DNA from: Microbispora triticiradicis
GTDB lineage: Bacteria; Actinomycetota; Actinomycetes; Streptosporangiales; Streptosporangiaceae
Length of the DNA stretch: 47,455 nucleotides
Direction of reading: 5' to 3'
NCBI GenBank assembly: GCA_003260025.2
Contig: QFZU02000032.1
Span: 1-47,455 of the forward strand
Under the pieces are notes generated by a model that worked only from the letters and a program-made list of their open reading frames with translations, did not search any database and was not told the origin of the DNA. The position numbers and the translations under genes were made by a program. Numbering within the stretch: position 1 is the first letter of the stretch; each line of letters begins with the position of its first letter. Positions 1 through 8,142 of the stretch are shown here, piece after piece.

Positions 1-1195
1 GCTCGCCGCCGGGCTGCCCGCGTCGCCGGCGGGCGCGGCGGCCCGCGTGTGGAGCGTCACCGGCCGCGGCGCGACGTCGCTGAAGCCCTTCGACGACACA
101 CTGAAGCGCTTCATGCAGGCACGGACGATCCCGCACGCGTCCCTCGCCGTGGTCCGCAAGGGCAAGCTGGTGCTCGCCCGGGGCTACAACTGGACGGCGG
201 ACACCTCGTTCGCGGCCGGCCCCACCTCGCTGTTCCGCGTCGCGAGCCTGAGCAAGCCGATCACCGCCGCCGCGGTGCTGAAGCTGGCGCAGGACGGCAA
301 GCTCAGCCTCTCGGCCAAGGTCGCGCCGCTGCTGGGGCTGAGCACGACCGCCGATCCGCGCCTCGCCGCCGTGACCGTGACCCACCTGCTCCAGCACCTC
401 GGCGGGTGGGACTCCGAGGTTTCGGGCGACCCGATGTTCAGGGACCGGGTCATCGCTGCGGCGCTCGGCGTCCCGCTGCCGATCACGCAGGCGCAGATCA
501 TCGCGCACACGTCCGGTCTCAAGCTCGACCACGCCCCCGGCACGACGTACGCGTACTCGAACTACGGATACGTCCTCCTTCAGAAGATCATCGAGAGGGT
601 GAGCGGCGTCTCGTACGCGAGCTACGTCCAGAGCAAGGTGCTGACGCCCCTCAAGATCAAGCGGATGGCGCTCGGCAGGACCGCGAAGAGTCTCCGCAAG
701 TCGGGCGAGGCACCGTATTTCTCGCAGTACACCGGCAAGAGCGTGATCGACACCTCGAACTCCGTGGTGCCCTTCCCCTACGGCGGGTTCAACCTGGAGA
801 ACATGGCCGCCCACGGCGGCTGGCTCGCCACGGCCGTCGACCTGGCCAAGTTCACCACTCTCTTCGACGCGGCCGGCGTGCTGACCTCGGCGTCGATCTC
901 CAAGGCGTTCGCCAAGCCGTCGATCGGGGTCAACTCCGACGGCTGGTACTACGGCCTCGGCTGGCAGGTCCGCCCGGTCACCGGGGGCCGCAACACCTGG
1001 CACACGGGGTCGCTGGCCGGCACCTCCACGCTCATGGTCCGGCGCTACGACGGACTGAGCTGGGTGGTGCTGTTCGACCAGCGCGACGACGCCTCGGGAC
1101 TGAACTACGGGGACATCGACGCCCTTCTCCACACCGCCGCGAACTCGGTGAAGTCGTGGCCCACCACCAGCCTCTTCTCCGCGTACGGTCTGTGA
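1..1195 (+). CDS. Secreted serine hydrolase, beta-lactamase/penicillin-binding fold (5' end outside window)
   Basis: The reading frame is open from base 2, so the true start lies upstream. The first residues visible end in an Ala-rich stretch (ASPAGAAA) that resembles the end of a signal peptide; the GTG at 47 is internal. The protein carries the three motifs of class C beta-lactamase-like serine hydrolases (Beta-lactamase family, PF00144): SLSK with the nucleophilic Ser (around base 250), YSN (around 560) and HTGS (around 1000). Family members are D,D-carboxypeptidases, esterases or peptidases acting outside the cell; substrate cannot be told from sequence. Its stop overlaps the GTG start of the next gene by 4 bp (GTGA), so the two are probably co-translated. 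Confidence 0.88.
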   Translation, partial: LAAGLPASPAGAAARVWSVTGRGATSLKPFDDTLKRFMQARTIPHASLAVVRKGKLVLARGYNWTADTSFAAGPTSLFRVASLSKPITAAAVLKLAQDGKLSLSAKVAPLLGLSTTADPRLAAVTVTHLLQHLGGWDSEVSGDPMFRDRVIAAALGVPLPITQAQIIAHTSGLKLDHAPGTTYAYSNYGYVLLQKIIERVSGVSYASYVQSKVLTPLKIKRMALGRTAKSLRKSGEAPYFSQYTGKSVIDTSNSVVPFPYGGFNLENMAAHGGWLATAVDLAKFTTLFDAAGVLTSASISKAFAKPSIGVNSDGWYYGLGWQVRPVTGGRNTWHTGSLAGTSTLMVRRYDGLSWVVLFDQRDDASGLNYGDIDALLHTAANSVKSWPTTSLFSAYGL

Positions 1196-2352
1196 ATGTG
1201 GACGACGTGTGGGACCTCGTGGTGGTGGGCGCCGGACCGGCGGGCTCCGCCGCCGCGCTGCGGGCCAGGCAGCTCGACCCCGGCTGCCGGGTGCTGCTGC
1301 TCGACCGGGCGGCCTTCCCGCGGGACAAGCCCTGTGGCGACGGCATCGCGGCGCACGCGCGGCAGGAGCTCGCGCTGCTCGGCCTGCCCGATCTCCTCTC
1401 CGACCACCGGCCCACACCGCGCCTGGCGGTGACGTCGCCCGGCGGGGTCCGGGTCTCGGCCGCGGTCGCGCGGCCCAACCACGTGGTTCCCCGCCGGGTC
1501 TTCGACGCCCGGCTGGTCGAGGCCGCCGCGGCGCGCGGCGTGGAGGTACGCCGCCACCGGGTGCGCACACTGGCCGTCCGCGACGGGCTCGTCGTGCTCG
1601 ACGGCGAGGTGGCGGCGCGGGTGGTCGTCGCCGCCGACGGCGCCAACTCGGCCGTACGGCGGCTGATCGGCGTCCCGCCGAGCCCGGACCGGCACACCGC
1701 CATCGCGGTGCGCGGGTACGCCGACGTGCCGCCGGACGACGACGTGCAGGTCATCGTCATGCGGAGCGAGGGCTGGCCGGCCTACGCCTGGTCGTTCCCG
1801 GTGGGCGACGGCACGGCCAACGTCGGTTACGGGCTGCTGCTGCCGATGCTGAGACAGACCGGCCGGCCGGGGCGCGAGATCCTGCACGGGCGGCTGGACC
1901 GGCTGCTGCCCCTGCTCGGCGAGATCAGGTCGCCCGTCCGCGACCTGCGGGCCCACCACCTGCCGCTGTCGAGCGGACGGCCGGTGCCGGGGGCGGGCCG
2001 GGTGCTGCTGGCGGGCGACGCGGCGAGCCTTGTCAATCCGCTGACCGGCGAGGGCATCTACTACGCACTGCTGTCGGGGCGGCTCGCCGCCGAGGCCGCG
2101 ACCGGCTCGCCGGCGGACCCGCTGCGGGCCTACCGGCGGGCCCTGCGCCGGGCGCTCGGGCGGCACCTGCGCACCACCGACGTGCTCTCCCTGGCCGCCC
2201 GCTCCCCCGGCTTCATCGACGCGGCGATCTCCGTGGCCGCCCGCCGCACCGAGGTGTTCGACCTGCTCGTGGACGTCGGGCTCGGCGCGGGCACGGTGCC
2301 GCCCCGACTGGCCGGCGCGGTCGCCCTCCGCTGGCTTCGAGACCTCACCTGA
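1192..2352 (+). CDS. Geranylgeranyl reductase family FAD-dependent oxidoreductase
   Basis: 386 residues if translation starts at GTG 1192, which overlaps the preceding stop; GTG 1198 is an alternative. The N-terminus has the FAD dinucleotide motif GAGPAG, followed by PRDKPCGDG, the Cys-Gly motif typical of geranylgeranyl reductase/menaquinone-tail reductase proteins. Further in are the DG motif (VVAADGANSAVRR) and the GD motif (LLAGDAASLVNPLTGEG) that contact FAD. Family members saturate prenyl chains of quinones, lipids or carotenoids using NAD(P)H. No isoprenoid gene is next to it, so the substrate is open. It converges on the SDR gene with a hairpin between them. Confidence 0.85.
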   Translation: MNVDDVWDLVVVGAGPAGSAAALRARQLDPGCRVLLLDRAAFPRDKPCGDGIAAHARQELALLGLPDLLSDHRPTPRLAVTSPGGVRVSAAVARPNHVVPRRVFDARLVEAAAARGVEVRRHRVRTLAVRDGLVVLDGEVAARVVVAADGANSAVRRLIGVPPSPDRHTAIAVRGYADVPPDDDVQVIVMRSEGWPAYAWSFPVGDGTANVGYGLLLPMLRQTGRPGREILHGRLDRLLPLLGEIRSPVRDLRAHHLPLSSGRPVPGAGRVLLAGDAASLVNPLTGEGIYYALLSGRLAAEAATGSPADPLRAYRRALRRALGRHLRTTDVLSLAARSPGFIDAAISVAARRTEVFDLLVDVGLGAGTVPPRLAGAVALRWLRDLT

Positions 2353-2367
2353 GCCGGTTCGCTCAGG
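2348..2367. terminator. Bidirectional hairpin between convergent genes
   Basis: CCTGAGC and GCTCAGG form a 7-bp stem around a CGGTTC loop. The stem covers the stop codons of both the flavoprotein (+) and the SDR (-), which are only 10 bp apart. No T-run follows on either strand, so it is a weak or factor-assisted terminator at best. Confidence 0.5.
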
Positions 2368-3187
2368 CGGACGCCCAGAGGTCCTTGTCCGCGTCACCGG
2401 CGGCCTGGGGACCCATCAGGCCGAGCCCGCCGTCCACGAAGACAGACGCGCCGGTGACGTACGACGAGGCCGGGCCGGCCAGGAAGGCGATCACCTGGGC
2501 GACCTCGCGGGCGTCGCCAGGCCTGCCCAGTGGATAGCCGGGCCTGGTGCCGGGCCGAGGCGGCCGGTCCTCCTGGCCGGTCATCGGAGTCGCGATCTCT
2601 CCGGGGGCCACGGTGTTGACCGTGATGCCGTGCCTGGCCAGCTCCAGCGCGAGCGTGCGGCTGAGCATCCGCAGGCCGCCCTTCGCCGCGCAGTACGGCC
2701 CCGCTCCCAGGCGGGGATACTCCTCGTGGACGCTCGTCACATTGATGATCCGCCCGCCCGCGCCGCGCTCGATCATCCGGCGGGCGGCGCGCTGGGAGCA
2801 CAGGAACGGCCCGTCCAGGTCGACCGCCACCACCTCTCGCCACCGGTCGTAGCTGATGTCGAGCAGCGGCTCGGCCGTTCCGGTGCCCGCGTTGTTCACC
2901 AGCACGCCGAGGCCGCCCAGTTCGCCGGCGAGTTCGTCGATCACCTCGGCGGCGGTGACGGGGTCGGTGAGGTCGTGCCGCCGGACGGCCGCGCGGCGGC
3001 CCTGCTCCACCACCTGCCCGGCCGTCTCCCGCGCGCCCTTCTCGTCCTGGTGGTAGGTGACGCCGACGTCGAACCCGTGCGCGGCGAGCGCCACCGCGGT
3101 GGCCCGCCCGATCCCCGAGTCGGCTCCGGTGACGATCGCCACCTTGTCGTAGTCGAAGCGCGAGATCGGCGCCGTCGCCTCGCTCAT
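2363..3187 (-). CDS. Short-chain dehydrogenase/reductase (SDR)
   Basis: 274 residues. It has a classical SDR layout: cofactor motif TGADSGIGR near residue 20, structural motif NNAG near 98, catalytic Ser in NVTSVHEEY and the YCAAK active-site Tyr/Lys near residue 165. The C-terminus ends in the usual SYVTGASVFVDGG stretch. ATG 3187 follows a GGGGAGG ribosome site. Family members oxidise alcohols or reduce ketones with NAD(P)H. It is the last gene of the minus-strand run dioxygenase, FkbH-ACP, glycosyltransferase, SDR (58 bp after the glycosyltransferase), so it may tailor the same product, but it could equally be an unrelated housekeeping SDR. Confidence 0.85.
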   Translation of the reverse strand: MSEATAPISRFDYDKVAIVTGADSGIGRATAVALAAHGFDVGVTYHQDEKGARETAGQVVEQGRRAAVRRHDLTDPVTAAEVIDELAGELGGLGVLVNNAGTGTAEPLLDISYDRWREVVAVDLDGPFLCSQRAARRMIERGAGGRIINVTSVHEEYPRLGAGPYCAAKGGLRMLSRTLALELARHGITVNTVAPGEIATPMTGQEDRPPRPGTRPGYPLGRPGDAREVAQVIAFLAGPASSYVTGASVFVDGGLGLMGPQAAGDADKDLWASA

Positions 3188-3245
3188 GGGCCTCCCCCTC
3201 CGTGGGCGTACGGCGTACCCGGGAGGCCCTCCTTCACACGCCCCT

Positions 3246-4517
3246 TCAGCCGCGGCGGGCGCGGGCCAGGGCGGCCAGGCGCACCTTCTGCTCGGGGGTG
3301 AGCCGGGCCAGCCGCTCGCGCGGGACCGGCCGCCGCAGGATCTCGTCCGCGCCGATCAGGGCCTCCGCGTGGTCGGCGGCGACCCGTACGCCGTCCTCCG
3401 ACGCGGCGTCGGCCGCGAGCGGGGCGATCCGCTCGCGGTACCCGTCGTCGGCGAGGGCACGGGCGAGCAGCCCGGCGGCGCGTTCCTCGTCCCAGTGGGA
3501 CACGGGCAGCCACTCCGCCACACCCGCGCGGTCGAGCCGCTCCGCGTTGTCGGGGCGGTCGACTCCGTGGGCGAGCAGCACCTGCGGGGTCGACGACGCC
3601 AGCGCCCGGGCGAGCGTGCCGATCCCGCCGTGGTGGACGACGGCCGCGACACGAGGCATGAACGAGGCGAACGGCGCCGAGGGCACCCACTCCACCCCGT
3701 CGGGCAGCGACTCCGGCTGGAACGTCGGGTGCCGGTTCACCAGCAGGGCCCGCCTCCCGATCCGCTGGCACGCGGCGGCCGCCACCTCGTAGAACCGGTC
3801 GTGCAGCACCTGGCCGGTGCCACCGGTGATAAGCACGGGCGGCTCGGCCCAGTCGGGGACCGGCCCCTCCGCCGTGTCGCCGAGCACGAACCCGCAGCGC
3901 ACGGCGTTCGCGGGCGCCGGCTGGCCCGCGGCGTCGAACCACTCCGGCCACAGCACCAGCTGGACCGGGGCGTTGTTCAGGTAGGCGGCCCAGTCGCGGA
4001 CCGGGCGCAGGCCGAACGTCCGGTAGACCTCGTCGTACCCCTCACCGAGCACGTGCCGGAAGAGGTTGGCGAGGACCGGCAGCGAGACGTACTGGTGGGG
4101 CGTGACGGACGCCAGCGCCACCGGGACCCCGTGCAGCTCGGCGGCCATCAGCGCGGCGATGCCCGAGGTGTGCCGGGCCACCACCACCGTCTCCCCCGGC
4201 CGGTAGTGCGCCTCGATCATGCGCACCTCCTCGACCAGCAGCTCGAAGAGGCCGTTGCGCCGGTAGAGCCGGAGCACGCCGTCCGGGTCCTTCAGCGGGT
4301 CGAGCATGTAGCGCCGGGCGTCGTCCAGGTGCCGGTCGTAGCCCTCCGCGGTGTCGATCGGCAGGTGCCGCAGGCCCGCGGCCGCTATCCGGTCGGCGAA
4401 CCAGGAGTGTGTGAGCACGGTGACCTCGTGGCCGCGCTCCGCCAGCTCACGCCCGATCCGTATGAAGGGGAGCACGTCGCCGTTCGTGCCGTGGGTGCTC
4501 AGCAGCATCGTGGCCAT
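3246..4517 (-). CDS. UGT/MGT-type glycosyltransferase (GT1 family)
   Basis: 423 residues from ATG 4517, chosen because the protein opens with the usual GT-B strand (MLLSTHGTNGDVLPFI) and begins 5 bp after the preceding stop; a second ATG sits at 4508. The C-terminal half has GGTG and the nucleotide-sugar signature VVHHGGIGTLARAL followed by HGVDRPDNAERL, as in macrolide and antibiotic glycosyltransferases of the GT1 family. It would move a sugar from a nucleotide donor to a small-molecule acceptor in the cytoplasm. Close coupling to the FkbH-ACP gene suggests it glycosylates that pathway's product, or inactivates it for self-protection. No sugar-biosynthesis genes are in the window. Confidence 0.85.
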   Translation of the reverse strand: MATMLLSTHGTNGDVLPFIRIGRELAERGHEVTVLTHSWFADRIAAAGLRHLPIDTAEGYDRHLDDARRYMLDPLKDPDGVLRLYRRNGLFELLVEEVRMIEAHYRPGETVVVARHTSGIAALMAAELHGVPVALASVTPHQYVSLPVLANLFRHVLGEGYDEVYRTFGLRPVRDWAAYLNNAPVQLVLWPEWFDAAGQPAPANAVRCGFVLGDTAEGPVPDWAEPPVLITGGTGQVLHDRFYEVAAAACQRIGRRALLVNRHPTFQPESLPDGVEWVPSAPFASFMPRVAAVVHHGGIGTLARALASSTPQVLLAHGVDRPDNAERLDRAGVAEWLPVSHWDEERAAGLLARALADDGYRERIAPLAADAASEDGVRVAADHAEALIGADEILRRPVPRERLARLTPEQKVRLAALARARRG

Positions 4518-4522
4518 GCGGA

Positions 4523-6637
4523 TCAGCCGTTCCCCGATTCGAGCCCTGATTCGAGCAGGGCGTCGATCTCCTCGTCCGACAGGCCCGCGAGCTCGTCGAG
4601 CAGCCCGGCCAGCTCCTCGTCGCCGGTCTCGGCGAGCTGCCGCTCCTCGATCACCTTGGCGACCTCGGCGATGGTGAACGAGGTGGTGTAGAGGGTGTCG
4701 AAGGGCAGCTCGACCCCGAACTCGGCGCGCACCCGCGCCATGAACTGCACGAGCCGCAGCGAGTGGCCGCCCAGCTCGAAGAAGCCGTCGTTCACCGAGG
4801 TGGGCGGCTTGTCGAGCAGCTCCGCCCACCACCGCATGACGGTCGCCTCGACGGGCGTCGCCCCGGCCGCCTCGGTCGCCGGGCGCGCGGCCCGCATCGC
4901 GTCCAGGATCTCCTCGGGGCGGGTGAGCCGGGTCGCGATCCGCTCGACGGCCGCCCATCCGGCGGGTACGGCCGTCGGATCGATCCGGACGGGCCCCGCT
5001 GCCCTCTCCTCAGCAGGGCCCGATGGGTGGACAGGTGAGTGGACGGGTGAATGGACGACGGCCGCGGCGTCGGCCGCGGCGTCGGCCGCGGTGAGGACGT
5101 ACCACGCCGCCTCCTCGCCGTACGGCTCGGCGGTGGCGGGCAGGGCGGCGAGGAAGTCCCTGGCGGGCTGGTTGCGCTCGGTCGCCTGGAACGACAGCGC
5201 GACCCGGGCCAGCCCGCGGTCGCGCGCGAGCGCGCCCAGGTGGGCGAGCATGCGGTGCTCGACCCCGCGCCCGAGCGCGCGGCAGCTCAGCAGGAACGCG
5301 CCGGCGCGCAGCGTGTCCCCGTCCGTCCGCACGTCGGTGAGGCCGACGACGCCGTAGTCGCCGAACCGGTCGCTGACGTCCACGACGAACGTCTCGTCGC
5401 CGTCCAGACGCCGGGTTCCCGAGAGGTTGAACTGGTTGGTCCGCTCGGCGAGCTGGGCGGCCCGCGCCTCGTGTGCGGGGCCGGCCGGGGTGATCGTCAC
5501 CCGCAGGTCGAGCGTGGCGAAGAAGTCGGCGAGGGACATCTCGCCCCTGGCCTGCTCGCGCCGCCGTTCCTCCTGGTAGCGCCGGGTGCGCTCGCGGTCG
5601 GCTTCGGTGACCGCGGCGAGGTCGAGCGGCCAGCAGTGCCGCAGGAAGGCCGCCGCCTCCGCGGCGCGGGGCGGCATCTGGAGGGTCAGCACCTCGGGGC
5701 AGCCGGCCCGGACCTCGGCGCACTCGACCGGGCTGTCGTCGAGGAAGACGAAGGAGTCGAGCCCGAGGTTCAGCTCGTCGGCCAGCGAGCGCAGGGCCTG
5801 CGACTTGGCCTCCCAGCCGACGCGCATCGCCGTGACGTCGTCCAGGCCGAACGGCAGCCCGGGATGCCGGGCGAAGACCTCGCGGACGTCCTTCTCCTCG
5901 TTCTTGCTGCACAGGCACAGCAGCCGGCCCGCCGCGACCTGCCGGGCCAGCTCCCGCCAGATCTCCTCGCGCTCGGGGCCGATCACGACGCCGTCCGGGC
6001 CGTCCTCGCCGACCACGCCGTCCCACAGCGTGCCGTCGCAGTCGGCGACGACGACCTTGGGACGCGGGGTGGTCACGGCCTGCAGGCGGCGTACGACCGC
6101 CGCGGCGAGCGCGGCGAAGTAGTGGTCGGTGTAGGGGACGTTGCCGGTCCGGTCGGCGAACGCGTCGTGGACGGCCTCCGGGTCCGCCGGCTCGTACGGC
6201 TCGGCCGAGGTGAGCACGGCGACCGCGCGGTCGTCCTCCAGCGTCTGGGCCAGCCTGGCGGTCAGGCGCGCGTGGGCGCCGGTCGAGCCGTGTTCGGGCG
6301 AGGCGGGGCAGACGGCGACGAGGTGGGGGGTGCCCGCCGCGGCCGCCGACGTCCGGAGCGCGGTGGCCAGGTCGTCCGCGGCGGCGTCGAGAGCGGCCCA
6401 GTCCCCGCCGGCCGCATCCGTCACGCCGGCCGTGAGGTCTTCGGCGCGGACGAGGACGACCACGGCGCCGGCCCGGCCGAGCACGCTGCCCGGGTCGAGC
6501 AGCGAGGGGAAGACCTGGTCGTACGGAGCGAAGGCGACGTCCCCCTCGGTCCCCAGCTCGGCGAGCCAGAATCTCAGGGCGTCCCCGAGCGGCTCGGCGG
6601 TGAAGGTCGCGGCGACCCCCAAAGCGATCTTGCTCAC
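4523..6637 (-). CDS. FkbH-type glyceryl transferase (HAD-IIIC) fused to an acyl carrier protein
   Basis: 704 residues, GTG start at 6637. In order: a poorly conserved N-terminal SGNH-like region (1-180), a HAD phosphatase-like FkbH domain with DCDGTLWDG near residue 197 and FLDDSP near 295, a GNAT-like part containing LSCRALGRGVE (the conserved Cys of the family), a His/Ser/Pro/Ala linker around 525-560, and a carrier domain with FELGGHSL (phosphopantetheine Ser near 623). The C-terminal tail has an LLDELAGLSDEEI helix of the kind that ends many NRPS proteins. FkbH proteins dephosphorylate 1,3-bisphosphoglycerate and load glyceryl onto an ACP thiol. Here enzyme and carrier are one chain. It is predicted to supply a glyceryl-ACP starter to the NRPS at 8143. 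Confidence 0.88.
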   Translation of the reverse strand: MSKIALGVAATFTAEPLGDALRFWLAELGTEGDVAFAPYDQVFPSLLDPGSVLGRAGAVVVLVRAEDLTAGVTDAAGGDWAALDAAADDLATALRTSAAAAGTPHLVAVCPASPEHGSTGAHARLTARLAQTLEDDRAVAVLTSAEPYEPADPEAVHDAFADRTGNVPYTDHYFAALAAAVVRRLQAVTTPRPKVVVADCDGTLWDGVVGEDGPDGVVIGPEREEIWRELARQVAAGRLLCLCSKNEEKDVREVFARHPGLPFGLDDVTAMRVGWEAKSQALRSLADELNLGLDSFVFLDDSPVECAEVRAGCPEVLTLQMPPRAAEAAAFLRHCWPLDLAAVTEADRERTRRYQEERRREQARGEMSLADFFATLDLRVTITPAGPAHEARAAQLAERTNQFNLSGTRRLDGDETFVVDVSDRFGDYGVVGLTDVRTDGDTLRAGAFLLSCRALGRGVEHRMLAHLGALARDRGLARVALSFQATERNQPARDFLAALPATAEPYGEEAAWYVLTAADAAADAAAVVHSPVHSPVHPSGPAEERAAGPVRIDPTAVPAGWAAVERIATRLTRPEEILDAMRAARPATEAAGATPVEATVMRWWAELLDKPPTSVNDGFFELGGHSLRLVQFMARVRAEFGVELPFDTLYTTSFTIAEVAKVIEERQLAETGDEELAGLLDELAGLSDEEIDALLESGLESGNG

Positions 6638-6652
6638 TGCGGATCCCCTCTC

Positions 6653-6685
6653 AGCCGGAGACGGCTTGGAAGTCGGAGACGGCTT
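6653..6685. repeat. Two direct copies of AGYCGGAGACGGCTT
   Basis: 15-bp copies at 6653-6667 and 6671-6685 differ at one base and lie 18 bp apart in the 81-bp gap between the dioxygenase and FkbH genes. Shorter CAGTCGGAC echoes follow towards 6725. It may be slippage or a regulatory or RNA element; nothing shows which. Confidence 0.45.
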
Positions 6686-6718
6686 TCGGTCGGCCGTGCT
6701 CTCAGTCGGACGGGGCGT

Positions 6719-7642
6719 TCAGTCGGACATGGCGACGAGGACGCGGCGGGAGCCGGTGAAGGGCCGGCGGCCGTGACCGACGAGCACGTTGTCGATCAGC
6801 AGCAGGTCGCCGCTCCGCCAGTCGACGTCAACCGCGTTGTCCAGGCCGCGGTCGCGCGCCTGAATGACGTAGTCGCCGGGGATCGGCGCGCCGTCGGGGA
6901 ACGTCACGGACTGCGGCAGCTCCTCCGGCGGCATGAGCTCGGCGAGCATCGCGGCGGTCTCGTCGCCGAGCGAGGCGGGGTGCCACTGGTCGGCCTGGTT
7001 GAACCACACCTCGGCCCCGGTCACGGGGTGCCGGGTGGTGGACGGCCTGATCTGCGAGACCCGCACGCCGCCGTCGGGCCGCCACTGCCAGTCGGCTCCG
7101 ATGCCGTCGAGGAACTCGGCCACCTGGTCGCGGTCCTCGGTCTCGAACGTCTCCTGCCAGCTCTTGCCGAGCCCCCGGCCGGCGTGCAGGTTCTGGGTGT
7201 AGCGCACGCCCTTGGCGAAGGCCTCCCTGACCTCGTCGTCGAGCGACTCCAGCCAGCGCACGCCGTCCACCACCGGGGTGGCCCCGCCGGTCTCGGCCGC
7301 CTTCTCGCAGAAGAACAGCAGCCGGGAGGGCCAGGTGGCGGAGTACGACAACTCGTTGTGCATCGAGATCGTGTACTCGGGCGGGTACTCGGTGGAGGTG
7401 TAGACGTTGCCGCCGACCTTGGTGCGGGGCGAGTTGCCGTGGACGTACGCCAGCCGGTTGGGCAGGAGCATGTCCATGACCGGGTCCAGAGTCTCGGGCG
7501 TGACGCCGAAACCCCGGAAGACGAGGGCCTTCTCCCGTACGAGCAGATCGCCCACGTCCAGCCCGCGCAGGCGCTCGACCAGCCCTTCGGGAGTGGCGGG
7601 GCCGTCCGGGTTTATCTCCAGGGGCGTCCAGCCGTCGTTCAT
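6719..7642 (-). CDS. TauD/TfdA-family Fe(II)/2-oxoglutarate dioxygenase, SyrP-like
   Basis: 307 residues from ATG 7642, which follows an AGGAGG site; longer readings upstream lack one. The Fe(II) facial triad is visible: H-x-E in SMHNELSY near residues 93-95 and the distal His in VGHGRRPF near 289, with the 2-oxoglutarate Arg in SRRVLVAM. The MHNELSY motif followed by a GGATP segment is typical of the SyrP-like branch, which hydroxylates the beta carbon of aspartyl or related residues, often while they sit on an NRPS carrier. First gene of the minus-strand run and divergent from the NRPS. The NRPS adenylation pocket reads as Asn/Asp-like, which fits a beta-hydroxylation role; that link is inference. 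Confidence 0.87.
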   Translation of the reverse strand: MNDGWTPLEINPDGPATPEGLVERLRGLDVGDLLVREKALVFRGFGVTPETLDPVMDMLLPNRLAYVHGNSPRTKVGGNVYTSTEYPPEYTISMHNELSYSATWPSRLLFFCEKAAETGGATPVVDGVRWLESLDDEVREAFAKGVRYTQNLHAGRGLGKSWQETFETEDRDQVAEFLDGIGADWQWRPDGGVRVSQIRPSTTRHPVTGAEVWFNQADQWHPASLGDETAAMLAELMPPEELPQSVTFPDGAPIPGDYVIQARDRGLDNAVDVDWRSGDLLLIDNVLVGHGRRPFTGSRRVLVAMSD

Positions 7643-7757
7643 GCGTCCTCCTGCTGAGCGATATCCGGCCGTGATCGGCCACGACGACAAGTCGAATTGA
7701 GGAGGCAGGCGGGCCCTCGAATAGGCGGCGCCCCTGCGGAAATTCATTCCGGCGGCC

Positions 7758-7787
7758 AACATAGAACCCCGATAGGGTGCCGCGCAA
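7758..7787 (-). promoter_or_regulatory. Candidate promoter for the dioxygenase operon
   Basis: On the minus strand TTGCGC (7787-7782) and TATGTT (7763-7758) are separated by 18 bp. This predicts a start near 7750 and a leader of about 108 nt before ATG 7642. Pattern match only. Confidence 0.4.
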
Positions 7788-7951
7788 GAAACAAGTTCCA
7801 GGCCTTTTCCGACCACCTCAGTCAGGTTATTCGACACCTCGCTGTAGCACTCGGCAAGGCCTGTGCGGCCGAACCTTCCCTCGTCTGCGCATGATCACGG
7901 AAGGTCGATTTCCTCTTACCGAATGTGGCCAACGGCAGGTCAATGTAAGGC

Positions 7952-7980
7952 TTGCGTTACCAGGGTGTATCACGTATCGT
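7952..7980 (+). promoter_or_regulatory. Candidate promoter for the NRPS-MFS gene
   Basis: TTGCGT (7952-7957) and TATCGT (7975-7980) have 17-bp spacing and predict a transcription start near 7987. The palindrome at 7994-8007 would then sit at about +8 to +21, a typical place for a repressor to block transcription. Confidence 0.45.
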
Positions 7981-7993
7981 AATAATCCTTTCG

Positions 7994-8007
7994 TGGGAGC
8001 GCTCCCA
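7994..8007. promoter_or_regulatory. Perfect LacI-family operator, identical to the CebR box
   Basis: TGGGAGCGCTCCCA is a perfect 14-bp palindrome. It matches the consensus bound by CebR, the LacI-family repressor that is released by cellobiose or cellotriose in Streptomyces and controls, among others, the thaxtomin NRPS genes of S. scabiei. It lies between two divergent biosynthetic transcription units and just downstream of the predicted NRPS promoter. No LacI-family gene is in the window, so the regulator would act in trans. Confidence 0.75.
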
Positions 8008-8142
8008 TTCGTCCCGCCGCCAAAAGTGGCGAGATACGCGGCGACCCCTGCGGAATTCAACGTTCAAGCGTTTCTCGATCAACCACTTTTCCGTCTGGTC
8101 AGTTGGCGCCTGCGCATTTGTGCGCAGAGAGGAGAACGCTCG

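Larger units (their letters stand above)
7643..8142. other. 500-bp divergent control region of the NRPS locus
   Basis: No gene. It is more AT-rich than its surroundings and holds a promoter candidate for each direction (listed separately), the LacI/CebR-type palindrome at 7994-8007 and a roughly 155-nt plus-strand leader up to the NRPS start. The NRPS frame stays open upstream to 7777, but that extension has no NRPS homology or ribosome site and crosses the promoter, so it is treated as non-coding. Confidence 0.65.

Noticed and set aside
49-1191. Fusion of the serine hydrolase region with the geranylgeranyl reductase in one frame from 49
   Set aside because: That frame is Arg/Pro-rich shadow sequence before 1192; the hydrolase is read in another frame and has its catalytic motifs there.
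4518-4958. Longer glycosyltransferase start at 4958
   Set aside because: It would overlap the ACP-coding end of the FkbH gene; the GT-B N-terminus begins exactly at ATG 4517.
7777-8142. NRPS start at 7777 (122 residues longer)
   Set aside because: The extension has no homology, no ribosome site, and covers the promoter and CebR box; GTG 8143 has a strong site at 8127-8134.
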